Made by a program: the position numbers and the translations under genes | Part shown: piece by piece, positions 1 through 11,113 of the stretch | How the letters are laid out: each line of letters starts with the position of its first letter | Numbering within the stretch: the first letter of the stretch is position 1 | Source of the DNA: Diaporthe sp. PMI_573 | Taxonomy: Eukaryota > Ascomycota > Sordariomycetes > Diaporthales > Diaporthaceae | Assembly (NCBI GenBank): GCA_021399435.1 | Contig: JAJTUP010000022.1 | Coordinates: forward strand, 186,001-250,000 | Direction: 5' to 3' | Length of the DNA stretch: 64,000 nucleotides | Notes under the pieces: generated by a model | What the model saw: only the letters and a program-made list of their open reading frames with translations | Told to the model about the DNA's origin: nothing | Databases searched by the model: none

Positions 1-3000
1 AGTGCTGCTACCGCAGGTGACCTGCTCGGATTGATCTGCTAATCTAATCTGGTGGGATTCCCATTGTCGAACGCTTCTAGAAAGATCCGGTGAGCTCAAT
101 CTCCCTGCAGTGTCATCGTGTGCGGCGCGGCGTGGCGATGGTACCCTCGAGTGTTCCTCGTGGGGCTCGTGGTCGCGCTGGCGATGGAGACAGAAGGGAT
201 GATCACGTCTGTGGTTTAGTAGTTCAATCTCGCAGCAGAGAACTCTAATACATTGCCTGCCTTGGACGTTCAGCCACGGTGTTCGTCATCTTCTGGAGAC
301 CCGTGTATGTGGCCTCCGGTGGTGGTGGAGACAATGTCTCCGGCCGAGGTCGCGGGCCCGGCGACAACCCTGAGTCTTGGCCCCACGACGGCGCCGGGAT
401 GTGCAGTTGAGATGTACGCCTTCTACTGTGTATACAGAAACGGTGCTTTCTGATATCAAACGGTGCACATTGTTCAGTTGGTTTGTCTTTGCCCAGAATG
501 CAAGACCAGGCTCCCATACTCTTGCCAGCTCAGCCCAACCGAACCCCAAACCATGAGCTCTCGAGACGAGACGAGAGGAGGCGGCAGAAACTTGTTTCGT
601 TCCAGAAGTCGTCTTGGTCTGTCACGGCTTTGGGCCCCTTTGCTGCTCATGCTGACTCACCACACACTTCTCCTGCAGGGGGCCCGTCACAAAAGCCAAC
701 AAGTTGACAGCCTTATCACCAGACCATTATTACTTCTTACGCCATTGCACTGTGACAATGGCTTCCTCCAACGCCGTCGTTGGGGGGCTTCAGGTCCCGG
801 ACGCCGGCCGGCGTTTCATCGCTCCCGCGTGCGTGGTTTCGGGAACCTGCACGGCCGCCTCCAAGCTCTGACTATCGATGGCTCCCGCGACGCTGGGAGG
901 AACCAGACCTTGCCTGGCGTGCGTGCCTGTGTCTAGTGCATGTATGTATGTAGTTGACCAATTCTCGGCCGCCACCGTTTTGCCTCGACGGAATGCCAGT
1001 CCAATCCCCGGGGGGAGAGAGGATGGACCAGCTCTCCTCCACCAGGACCCCGGCACCCGGGAGGCATACCGTAGTACATGAGATTGAGGAGCCAAGGACG
1101 CACGTCTAAGTCATCAGACCACACCGAGAAGCAACAAAAAATCACAATTGCAGCCACACAGCACATCGGACGGAAAACTAGATTGCCCAACCAGCAACTC
1201 GTCACAATCTGGGCAGCGAGGCCGCAAATGCCGACTGGCCGGGGCCCTGTTCATTTTTTTAAGTTTCAGAGACGCCCAGCCGCCCACCTCCCCGACCCAC
1301 GTGTGCCGAGTGTGTGTGGTGGCTGCAGTGGTCCAGCGTGCTTGCATGCTTGATCGGCCAAAGAAACCTTTGATCTGCCTTGTTGGACAGTAAAAGAAGC
1401 ATGCTCTCTGTCTGTCTGCCCACCGAGGTGATCGCCAAAGATACCTGATGCAGAGAACCCAATCGAGCCAGGGCCCACCCGGCTTTGGATAGATTCCGCC
1501 GTTCTTTTTGCTTCGGGGGAAAGGGTCTGTTCTCTCTTCTTTCGAACCTGGACTGAACAATTCTCCCTCTCTGGTGGGCAGGCAAGGGGCCCGGGAATGA
1601 GAGTCTACAGTAGATGGATAGGCCTGTTGATCCTGCACGTGCTGAGGCTTCTCCTCCCTCCCCCTCGGTCACGTATTCGCAGTAGAGCGCCGCCGCCTTG
1701 CAGAATCCATCCACCCTGACGTACACACGCATCATGCGTGTGGTGTGTCATGTAGAAGATGGACGGCTGTCTTTGAAGCCCGCCGCACTCGTCCAGCCTA
1801 CTACGCAAGGGCGACCTAATGCAGGTGGAGGAAAGATTCCTACAGCTTTTGGCCCGCGTGCCTCCAACGAGGTGCAAACGGCAGCCGCATCGCACCATGG
1901 ACGGAGGGACGCTTATGTGCGTGCAGGGATGGAGGGGGGAAGGGGGACGACCACCCATCATCGCTTCACCCAGCTAGGACAATGCCATGGTAGAGGGCAG
2001 CTGGGCGAGTTCTCAGACTTTCCCTTGCCGCCTCTTCCTCTGCAAGCCTGTTCCAGAAGGACGGAAGGGGCGGCCACTGCTGATCCCAGAAGCTCTCAGT
2101 AGGGGTGAAGGGGGCGCGCGGACCTGTGACTTTATTCTTTCTAAACCCTCCGCCTGGGCGCCGTTCTCCCCAGTGTGTGGTCGAGAGGCGGGCCTGCGCA
2201 CAGATGGTGGTGGTCTGTTCCTCCCTCCCTCCTCTCCCTGTGCGGCAATGGCTCGCATGAACAAGACCCACCGCCGGTAATGCGGGGAGCAGGTAGGTGA
2301 ACTCTGGGACAAGGTGAGAGCTTCTAGCTTAGCTTAGCTATCTACCCCTAGCACAGGGGGGAAAGAGGAACAGGAGTGTGGGCTCTCGCCCGGTCAGGCT
2401 AGAACAAGGTTAGCTCGGGAGAGGAAACTGCGGCTTATTCCTTTTCCCACCCCTGGGTCGTTTCCGCTCGAAACAATCCGTCAAAACGGGAATTGTGTGG
2501 CGCAACAAGAAGAGTAGTCAAGGAAAAAGGTTCTGGAACCCAACGGGGTGTGAGTGGGTGGGACCGCGGCCAGGAGCTTGGGGAGGTAGCATGAGCATGA
2601 GCATGAGCATGAGCATGAGCATGAGCATGTGTTGTATGCTGTGACACTGACTGCCGGGCGCAGCGTGTGAAGCTGAAGATGAATTAGGTTTGCTGGACAG
2701 GTTGCAAGCTGGGTGGCTCAGACTGTAGGGTGTGATAGATGCTTGGAAAGGGCAGAGTGGGCGGGCACGTATATAGCACGGAGATATGGAATGTCCGCAT
2801 GATAGGCATATAGGTAGATAGATAGATCCACACGCTGACAGCTGATGGCCGGGAGGGACACAAGATGGGATAAGGTACGGCTCGTGTGTGATGTTCGCTG
2901 CACGCTATGATGGAGTTTGAGCGATCACTGATGAGGTGGTCAAGGGATTTGAGTCGGGAACTGGTCGGATCACGGCTAACCGCAGGTGTGGGCTTACACA

Positions 3001-3484
3001 CAGACGTACACGTACAATTCACTGGCAGGTGGTTCACCATCAAGGAGTAGAGAGTGTAGACAAGATGCAGTGCGTTTTGCAGGAGAGCGTTTCTCCCGGA
3101 TGTTCGATTCAAGCAGTTTGGTATCATAGCTTCGTGAGGTACTGCTGAAGACCTCGGTAGCCACAGGCTAAAACAACCCCCCCCCCCCATTATGTATTCA
3201 TCCCGCGCCCTTCTCCCTTCGGCCCTGCGCCTCCTTTTCCGAGGCTGTCGCCTATCTCCCTCCCGCAGACGAAAGTGACTGCTGGTGTTGTTGAGGACAT
3301 AATGATTGAATGTCCGACGCCGTGATGCCAATGCATGTGGTTGTGTTTCGGTGGGAAAAAAAGAAAATCCCCGCCAAATCTCAAAACGCTGAACCCATGA
3401 GCCGTTGTTGTGCTCTTAACGCCACAAAGTAGACAAAGCAAAATTCAAAACCATGCGACTTCAGATTACTAGGCATGGCGTGCC
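1..3484. other. gene-free stretch
   Basis: No convincing gene is seen on either strand. The open frames here are short, overlap each other on both strands, and have proline/arginine/serine-rich random-looking translations with no recognisable domain. Visible structure is limited to a hexanucleotide repeat near 2591 and an 11-base C run just before 3190. The right end is the 3' flank of the minus-strand gene that ends at 3485. Confidence 0.5.
2591..2628. repeat. (ATGAGC)6 microsatellite
   Basis: Six perfect copies of the hexamer ATGAGC run from 2591 to 2626 and are followed by a degenerate partial copy. The repeat lies in non-coding DNA, so copy number is likely to vary between strains. Confidence 0.9.
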
Positions 3485-4687
3485 TCATAGTTGCAATTTT
3501 CCGGTGAGCTTGATGCTCATCCTCCTCCGTGCGGCATTGAAACTCGACATCCTCTTGCCGGTGGTGGCGGTGGTGTTGGTGCTGGTTGCGGACAGGGGAG
3601 ACATCGGCGAGATAGGCGACTCGGCGAGCTCTGAAGTTGGCGTCCGGGCGACAGACAGCAACTTCTCGTTGTTCCTCTCCATCCTCTCGTTCCTTTTGGC
3701 GACGCGGACTATCTCGTCGTACGTGACCGCCGCCGGGCTGGGTTGTGGTGGCGGCCTCTGCGGTGGTGGCGGGAAAGCGAGCTCGGCGGTCTCCTCCGTC
3801 GCCACCTGGCTCATCTCGTGCGGCGCTTCGCACAACGGCTCGCCCAGGATGCTGCGCTTCGACGGTGACGTCGCCAGGGGCACATTGTCTGTTGAGGATG
3901 ACAGGAAAGCTTGGTTCATCCTCGGGGTGCTTCGCCTCTTCATCAGGCTCAGTGTCCTGGCTACACCCTTGAACATCTTGGTAGGCGTCTTGGGGGTTCT
4001 AGGGCGGTCGTCCTCCTGCTCTGCCTCCTTGGGCTCCTGAAGCACGTCCAGCGAGTACACGCTGCCGTTGGCATAGGGGTCGATCTGCAGGAAGGCCGGT
4101 TTCGTCTTTTTGATTGTGTTGTGGGTGGCTAGGGGCTGCATGCTGCTGCTTCGGGGAGGGTGGGCTGTCCGTGCCGGCTTGGTGGAGACCGAGTCGGAAG
4201 ACGTGCTTGTGACAGACATCCGCCGCCTCTTGACCTCAGCGTCCTCGTGGGCAAGCGACTGTGCAGCTAGATCCATGATGCTCTGCCGTCTCTCGAACGA
4301 GGTGGGCGAGATTGACCGCCGGTTTTGTGGCACGTCCACGACAGACGGCTTCCCCGAGAATATGACTGACACCACCCGGGCCGTGACCTCGTGGCTCCTC
4401 CGATCTTTCGCAGGCGAAGGGCAGACATCGTCGCTACTTGAGTCGTACTCGAAGTCTGAGAAGTCACCGGCCGTGGAGGAGGCGTCCTCCTCCGAGGACA
4501 TGTACTCGTCATGAGGTGTTTGTGTGAAGCTGGGCGGGTCTGGCATTGTCAACTTGAGGCCAACCAGGTTGTCGAGTAGGCGCGATGCTCGCAGGGCGCT
4601 CTTCTGTGGGAGGACGGGGGCTTGTTCCTCTGGTTGTTGGCCACCGTGTTGGCTGTGCTTTGTTGGTATCATGACTTGGTCCTCCAT
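3485..4687 (-). CDS. conserved disordered protein of unknown function
   Basis: A single-exon frame of 400 residues. It is rich in Ser, Pro, Thr and Arg, with no transmembrane segment and no catalytic domain that I recognise. Near the N terminus is a short hydrophobic/basic block (around residues 33-45, LPQKSALRASRLLDNL), then an acidic serine patch (SSEEDASS...SDFEYDSSSDD). Later come several basic serine motifs of the RRxS type (RRRMS, RRSTP, RRRMSIKL), which look like kinase targets. The C terminus contains a short helical stretch beginning YDEIVRVAKRNERMERNNEK. The frame stays open upstream to 4957, but I chose the ATG at 4687. The 80 bases before it are pyrimidine/A-rich and G-poor like a fungal 5' leader, and a TATA-like sequence lies about 110 bases upstream. 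An ATG at 4879 is the alternative start. The overall pattern resembles a family I associate with Sordariomycetes, but I cannot name it or give a function. Confidence 0.7.
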   Translation of the reverse strand: MEDQVMIPTKHSQHGGQQPEEQAPVLPQKSALRASRLLDNLVGLKLTMPDPPSFTQTPHDEYMSSEEDASSTAGDFSDFEYDSSSDDVCPSPAKDRRSHEVTARVVSVIFSGKPSVVDVPQNRRSISPTSFERRQSIMDLAAQSLAHEDAEVKRRRMSVTSTSSDSVSTKPARTAHPPRSSSMQPLATHNTIKKTKPAFLQIDPYANGSVYSLDVLQEPKEAEQEDDRPRTPKTPTKMFKGVARTLSLMKRRSTPRMNQAFLSSSTDNVPLATSPSKRSILGEPLCEAPHEMSQVATEETAELAFPPPPQRPPPQPSPAAVTYDEIVRVAKRNERMERNNEKLLSVARTPTSELAESPISPMSPLSATSTNTTATTGKRMSSFNAARRRMSIKLTGKLQL

Positions 4688-4796
4688 TGCAGCGTATGTG
4701 TTGGAGTGAATGGAATCGGAAGAGGTGCGGCTGTGAGAGGGACTGCTGGTTGTGTAAATATGGACTCGGCCGGCGGCCGCGCTGGGGAGAGCTTCG

Positions 4797-4803
4797 ATAT
4801 ATG
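4797..4803 (-). promoter_or_regulatory. possible TATA box of the 3485-4687 gene
   Basis: The minus strand reads TTCATATATCG here, about 110 bases upstream of the chosen ATG at 4687. It falls inside the open frame that extends to 4957, which argues that the longer frame is partly promoter and leader. This is inference from position and motif only. Confidence 0.35.
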
Positions 4804-7800
4804 AATGCTCGGCCGCCTGGCGATCAGTCTTGGGCCGGTGCACCTCCCTGGGTGGATAGTCGTGCTCCACCGGGGACATGTCGGTGGAGAAGACGGTGAG
4901 GTTTGTTTCTTTCTTGGGAGGGGCCAGGGCCGACAGGGTAATCTGTGGTGCGGACAAGGGAGTATATGAGAGACAATGTCTTTTCGGTAAAAAGCAGGCC
5001 TGCGTCCAGCGACTGCTACGTTATGGGGTGAGCAGCTGTTTTTGTATGCCACCTGTGGGGTCTCTAGGTCAGATGGTTGAATTGGGACAGATATGAAGGG
5101 GCTCCTGGTGGTAGAATATTCCGAGATATGGGAGAGAGGATGTTTTAATGAGTTGGCCGGTCTTGTCCTGGGACTCCGGGTGGGTGTGTGAGCGAGCAGA
5201 CCAGAGCAGACGCTGGAAACGAAAAGGGAAGCGGGCATATCCCTGAAACTGGAGATACCCAGCAGGCCCATGTCGGTGGTCCCCTGAAGCCGAGGTGGGG
5301 ACGCGCTGGGGGCAGGGGGGCTGGAGTGAGGGCCCCTGTCCCTGCTAGCCACGCACCACGGTCCCCTTCCTTAATTGCCCTCATAATACTTTGCAACGGA
5401 GCCAAGGCAGGACGGAAACGGTGACTTACACGCCTCGCCCGGGAATGGTGCGGGTCTCGCTGCCTCTCTGTCTCTGCGCCTGTGTCCGTATCCGCCCCTT
5501 GAGCACTACTGCTGGTTACCAAGTACGGCACTCTGGGTAAACTGCTCGGGCAAGCCACACAAGGTCTGGAGGTGTGTCTGTCTCGTCGATGCATGCAGGT
5601 TTCAAGTTCTCTTGTTTGCGCCACCAAGGGGATATCAAGCTGCCTTGCAGTATTCTGGCGCCGGGCGTGATTCGCGGTTTCACAGGCTCGCCGCGTATCG
5701 ATCTGCACCCGGGATGGGCAACCCGTGTTGTGTCGAGTCGACGCACAAGAAACGGCTCCGGTCGAGGTAGGGGCTCCTACTCGGCGTCGAGCTCTCACCT
5801 GGCCGAGGGCCACCGTGGTCCTGGCACGGCAGATCCTGTCTCGGCACGACGGACTGACTGATTGATCGCTTGCGGTCGCCTGGAGGCGGCGAGCCAAACG
5901 GTGTTTCAGGTAGAACAAGCCCATCAGAGGATGATTTGCTCGGCGGGTACGGCCACTCGGCCTATCTTGAACGTGGGGACTTTTACCACTTTGAATCCTC
6001 CGAGTGGTGCTTAGCAGTTTTTGTGCTCTATCTGGTCAGGCTGGCCAAGAGCCCGTCGCCATCGACAGACCGGACTGATTGATTGACTGTTATCAAGTCA
6101 ACCCAACTCGAGCCAGGTCAGGCCCGGTCAACCCACGTTTTGGCGTTTTGTTGGCGAGCACATGGCGCTCGCGAAACAAATAGAGAAACAAGAGCGGCCT
6201 CACCGTCGTCGTCATAGCATCATCAGCCCTGCCTGCGGCTTGAGCCTTGTCACCCGTCCGTAACATCTCTTGTTTCCCGCCCTGGCCTGCCCCGGCTGCC
6301 CCGTCCGCGCCGTCGAAGCGAAGAGATCCGGTGCATTGCGAACATCCATGGATGCCAAGGCCAGTCAGGTCTCGCAGTGTGGGTGGCTGGCCTTTCGTCA
6401 TCCGGTCTCTTATCGGGACCGCCAGCCCTGGAGCGTTTCCTCCCAGCGATCCACCGTTTTCTCCCCAGGCTGTCACCCATGATTGACCCCCAGCCGCTGA
6501 TCCGGCCAGGGTGGCACAGGAGACGTGAGATGGATGTGTGCTACTAATGGCTTGCCTGGCGTGCCTGGCTGGCCTGGGCTGCCTGGATGTCTGGTAGCTG
6601 TGGTTCTTCCTCCCATCTCTTGATCGATTGGCAGGGTCCGCAAGCATCCCGGAGACCTTGGGGGATGCGTATGGCTTCTTGATTGGCTTGACTGCGCTGC
6701 CAGGCTGCCCAGCTAGTTCGCCCCCATCGCCCTCGCGCCTTCGCTACCGGTGACTGGCTGGCTGGATGGATGGCTGCCACCAGACACGGGCCAACAGGTT
6801 CAGTGGCCGACCAGCTCTCCAGGGCTTGTTCAACCTGTCAGAACATGATTTCTTGTTCGCCACCTCTGCCCGGCAAGTTTTTTCCAGAAGTGCATCAACT
6901 GTTGGACTATGGCGACGGACATTGAGCATTCCGAAAAGAGCCATCTACTGTGGGTCCTCTCTGCGCGAGCGAAATTGGACAGGTTCGTCGCAGCTCGCTT
7001 GGCCCCTCCTCCATATCTTAGATGGGCAGATGTGCGACTGGCAGTGCTTGGTGGCTTGCATGCATGCGAAAAGAAAACTCGGCCGACCACGCCGAATCTG
7101 GGGTTCGGAAGACCATCCAACGGCGCCAGTTACGCAGCGCATGCAGCAAAGGCGTCAGCCAGCCGCACTCTGTCTGGTAGAAAACGGAACACACTCAACG
7201 GCGCGCGCCCCTGTCACCGAGCCTAGACCTGCAGGGTTGCGTGCGTGCTCCTGCCAATGCTCTGCTGTGAGGACATTGGCGGAAGCAGGATTCCACGGCC
7301 TGTAGGTGAAGGATACGGGACTGCGAATGTCTGACAAAATCTTCATGATGCCGCCCTCGGACTCTGGGTCATCAAGATATTGAATCTCACTGGAGGTTTC
7401 GGCAAAGAACCGAGTTAGCCCAAAAAAAAAAAAAAAACAGCGGCGCCACGCCAAATCGAAATGAGCTGGTGATCAGTGCTCACACAGATGCAGATTACCA
7501 TGCTCCCTGGAGCCGCTGGCCAAAAACCCATGTTATTTACACGGCTTGCCGCAGTTGCCGCCCTGCTATTGCACAGCGGAACGGCCGCCCGAGGTGAGCT
7601 CTTCAAAGCTGATCTTATCTTACCACCGCATCGGCCCTGCTCAGCCTCTTGATCTCGCAAATTCGGCCTCCAGTGCTGGCTTCAACATCAGCTTATACGA
7701 TCAGGTGGGTGCATCTGAGTGCAAGCGAGTGCCTGTGGGTTCCAGGTCAACCTCCCTCCGAACCGCGGGTGCAGGGGTAGTGTGCCCAGGACTAGTACTG

Positions 7801-10800
7801 GCCGCTCAGAGCTGGTGGCACCTCCAAGTGGTTGCAATACAGGCTGAAGCATTTCGTGCATGAGCCAGTCAGAATGCACATTGGCGCCCTCTCCCCTATT
7901 CACAGGCAGGACCATCACGGCCTGCAGCCTGCGGAGGGTGTGGGATGGTGGGATGGTGGGATGCCTCCCTCACCGCAACGAGTACTGGCAGACTGGCAGA
8001 CTGGCAGGCCGGGCCATTCATATCGTTTTCCTATTCCGCCCGCGTCTGAATGCCCTCGCTCCACCCACAAATCACTGCCCCGAACCATCCCGAAATCATC
8101 CATGGTCGTCACCCGCTAAATCCCATGGCGCGAAATCTGTCGATATGCGAGAAACTCAATGTCGGCTGTCAGATTTGAGTAGAGCTTGGGCGGGGGCCGC
8201 TACTCCTGTCCATCATTATCACCGTCATCTCTATCCGACAGATCTCCGTCTTGGGCAACGTTCGGGCAATGACCACATCTGGCGTGCCCCTTTTCAAGGG
8301 GCCCCACCAGAGTGCGTTCCCAGGAAGAACATTCGATGCCCCAGATTTTGGCGGCGACTGATCCCTGCTCGGCATTGTGCGTCCTGTGGAATGTGACCGG
8401 CAGGGGCCACTTCGCAGCAGACCAATCAGAGGGTTGAGACATTCTCCCGCTGGAGAGGGCGGATCTCTGACAGTTCCCACCGCACACGGACCTCCCCATT
8501 CCGCTTCAGGACGACGGCTCGGTTCGAGGTTGTTCATCATCAAACCTGTCAAAAACACTTCTCAAACAGCATCTGAACTACAGACGGACGGCCGCTGTGT
8601 GTTGTTTGCATGTGTAGGATTTTTATCCGGTCGCCAGCCATCGCAGCCTAGGCATCACAGCCCTGGTAGTCATCTGCGGCTGACGGGGGCCATCGTGACC
8701 ACCGCGCACGTTCAGCCGGCCAGGGCCAAAATGCTGCGCAGTTGCCATTGCCCAGTCCGGGGCCGCGGAGCAAGATCGAGGTGCGGGCTCAGCCTTGCCC
8801 CGTGCATCGCGAGACGGAGAGATTACTCTTCTAGCGAATAATGTAAGCCTACCTCCCGCCCAAGGTCGACGACCGTTTTGCTGCCGTGGGGAAGCACATG
8901 CGCCACGGCGTCCGGCGGGGTATTCGATTTCTTGAGTGATAAACCAAGGTTTGCTACCATCTCACTTAGAGTTCTGATGTGGGTGCACTTTCCTCGGGAG
9001 ACGGCCTGAAAGGCAATTGCGCGCTGCCGCCGTCATCCTGCAGCAGTCGGCTAAGCGAATCGGCCGTGGGTATGGCCATCAAGCGATAGAGACCCTGATT
9101 CTGGCTCGGGCTCGGGCACTGGCAGCCTCGGCCTTGTTGGCCTCGTCGGGCCACGTCGACGATATGGTGCGATGATGCATAGTTCTGCCCAGTTTAGTCC
9201 GGCATGTGGTTGCACTGGCAGAGGGATACATCATCGTTCAGATGCCAATCCCGGCTCTTGAGTAAGGCGTGCTGATAACAACCTTGGAGTCACCCAAAGA
9301 TCTGGAGGAGGGACCATCCCACAATCACGACCATGTCGTCATCGTCCTGCGTGGCCCAAGCTCCTATCCCTGTGGAGCTGCTACTCGTCCAGCGTGGGTC
9401 GGTAGCGCGACTCGCGCCCGCCACAGCCCAGAACGCATGCCTGACACCTGCCACACGCACCAGCCGCAGGTGGCTGAGGTACGTACACTTTTGCAAGCTA
9501 CCGCAGTTGCAGCCCGCGCGGGACGGGCGAAGCAGGCTAAGCTTAATTCTATAATTGGACCACGTACCAAGCATCAGAAGCCCACTTTGGCGCAGTGCCT
9601 CTCGGCTACTATTATCAGCTGCCATATCGACGACAACAACAACAACGACAGCGACAACAATGTTGTGCCTTACTAACCAACCCGCCAGGAAGCAAGCATG
9701 GTGAGGGGAGTGTAAAAAGCGATCGGCGTTATTTGTGCCATGAGGTCAACAAATCTTTCCAGTTGGGGACCTCCGACGAGTCATACCATCGCGACACACC
9801 CGTGCTGCCTGTCCCGCAAGCCGTCGGCCGACAGGTAAGCGAGAGGCCACAACGAGAGCAGCCACATCTGCTTGGTGCACTACACAGCGCAAGACGCTGC
9901 CCGGCGACCCGATATCCCCGCAAATCAGCCTTAGTTTTAGGCAGATCGTTAGGCCATCAGATCGTGGTGGCGCCCGTGATATGCTGCATGTCATCACAGG
10001 GCGCCACAAGTCTTATGCAAAGCATCATCTAAGACGTGGGATGTGGGTGTGGATGTGGACGCCCACTCGCAGCCGCTCCGGCCAGCTTCTTGGGTTAAAT
10101 CATCGCCAGCCCTAGCCCCACCAGATGATGCGAACTACTAAGACATTGGCGTCCGCTGCGATTTCAGCTGCATGAATTGCACCAGCGCTCTGCGTTAGCA
10201 TTCCCACCGCGAGTGCCCTAGCATTGGCATGCCTGCTCTACTTGCGGTAGCCTAGTTAGTATGTGACGGTTAGTCTGGCCTTCGGTCCCGATGCAAGATA
10301 ATGCAAGACAGACACAGATGCGCCGGCGGCCGGTGCTAAGATGCTGACGCCCGATGCTGATGCTTTCCACTAAGCGCAACCTTGCGCAGGGCAAGAGGGC
10401 CGTCGACCTGGATATCACGTGGGGGGGGGGGGGCGGTGACCAACCGACGGCGCAGAACCACGCCGCCATGCAACCATATGTGTAATAACCCGTGGGCAAA
10501 ACCCATGATGCCGAAGCACCCGAGGGAAACTGTCGACTCGGGCATCAACTGAACATCTGGCACCGAACTCTGTCGGGAGACGACAGCCTCTGCTGGCTCC
10601 GTGAACCAACGGCCCAATCGGTCACTACCGGCCAGCCCCAACGTTCCCCCGAGAGCGCCGGATATGTGTGATCGGGCAATTAAGATTGCCAACATGTCGC
10701 GCAAGCAGAAACCGAGTTGAAACTGCAAGAGCGAGCAAAAGAACAGGCGAGTACGAGGATATTGAGACATGCACTGTGAGAAGTAGCACTACGTTCCATC

Positions 10801-10986
10801 TATCACCCGTCCGGAATCCGGGATTCAAGTCCTGCGAATCCCGACAGAGGGGCACCTAGCAGCCTCAAAAAGATACCACAGAGAGACTTCGCAGACCATA
10901 GAGCATCATCTCTGCAGTCCTTAACAACATCTGAACAACAAGTAGGCGAAAAAGAGAAAAAGAGAGGCGATTATCGCCGGGAATTG
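4804..10986. other. gene-free stretch
   Basis: More than 6 kb without a supportable gene. Open frames are short and mutually overlapping on both strands, and none shows a domain, a signal peptide followed by a mature chain, or spliceable exons with family resemblance. There are homopolymer runs (A15 near 7422, G12 near 10422) and small tandem repeats (GACTGGCA near 7988, GGGATGGT near 7942). Base composition looks like that of the flanking genes, not like the AT-rich island at 14-18 kb. Confidence 0.45.
10957..10961 (-). terminator. Pol III T-run terminator of tRNA-Lys
   Basis: On the minus strand a T5 run lies 26 bases after the tRNA 3' end, and a second T5 run follows at 10949-10953. A short perfect hairpin (GGCGA TTA TCGCC, 10966-10978) sits between tRNA and T-run. 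Confidence 0.5.
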
Positions 10987-11113
10987 AGCCCGACGTGGGG
11001 GTCGAACCCACAACCTTGAGATATATCTCTGTCAGAATCGTGAGGACCTCATGATGATCCTCATCATCATCTGTACTAAGAGTCTCACGCTCTACCGATT
11101 GAGCTAGCCGGGC
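10987..11113 (-). tRNA. tRNA-Lys(CTT) with canonical 54-nt intron
   Basis: Reading the minus strand from 11113: acceptor strand GCCCGGC, TA, D stem GCTC/GAGC with A box TAGCTCAATCGG, anticodon stem TGAGA/TCTCA with loop CTCTTAA (anticodon CTT), T arm GTGGG-TTCGACC-CCCAC, and acceptor 3' strand GTCGGGC with discriminator T at 10987. One G-T wobble is in the acceptor stem. A 54-nt intron (11023-11076) interrupts the gene directly after position 37, the normal site cut by the tRNA splicing endonuclease. Removing it leaves a 73-nt tRNA with all stems paired. The intron itself is rich in ATG/CAT repeats that can fold back on themselves. Cytosolic Lys-AAG decoding tRNA; the gene looks intact. Confidence 0.93.

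Noticed and set aside
3485..4957. Longer 490-codon version of the unknown gene
   Set aside because: The frame begins at a non-ATG codon, and the part before 4687 looks like promoter and pyrimidine-rich leader; the first in-frame ATG alternative is 4879.
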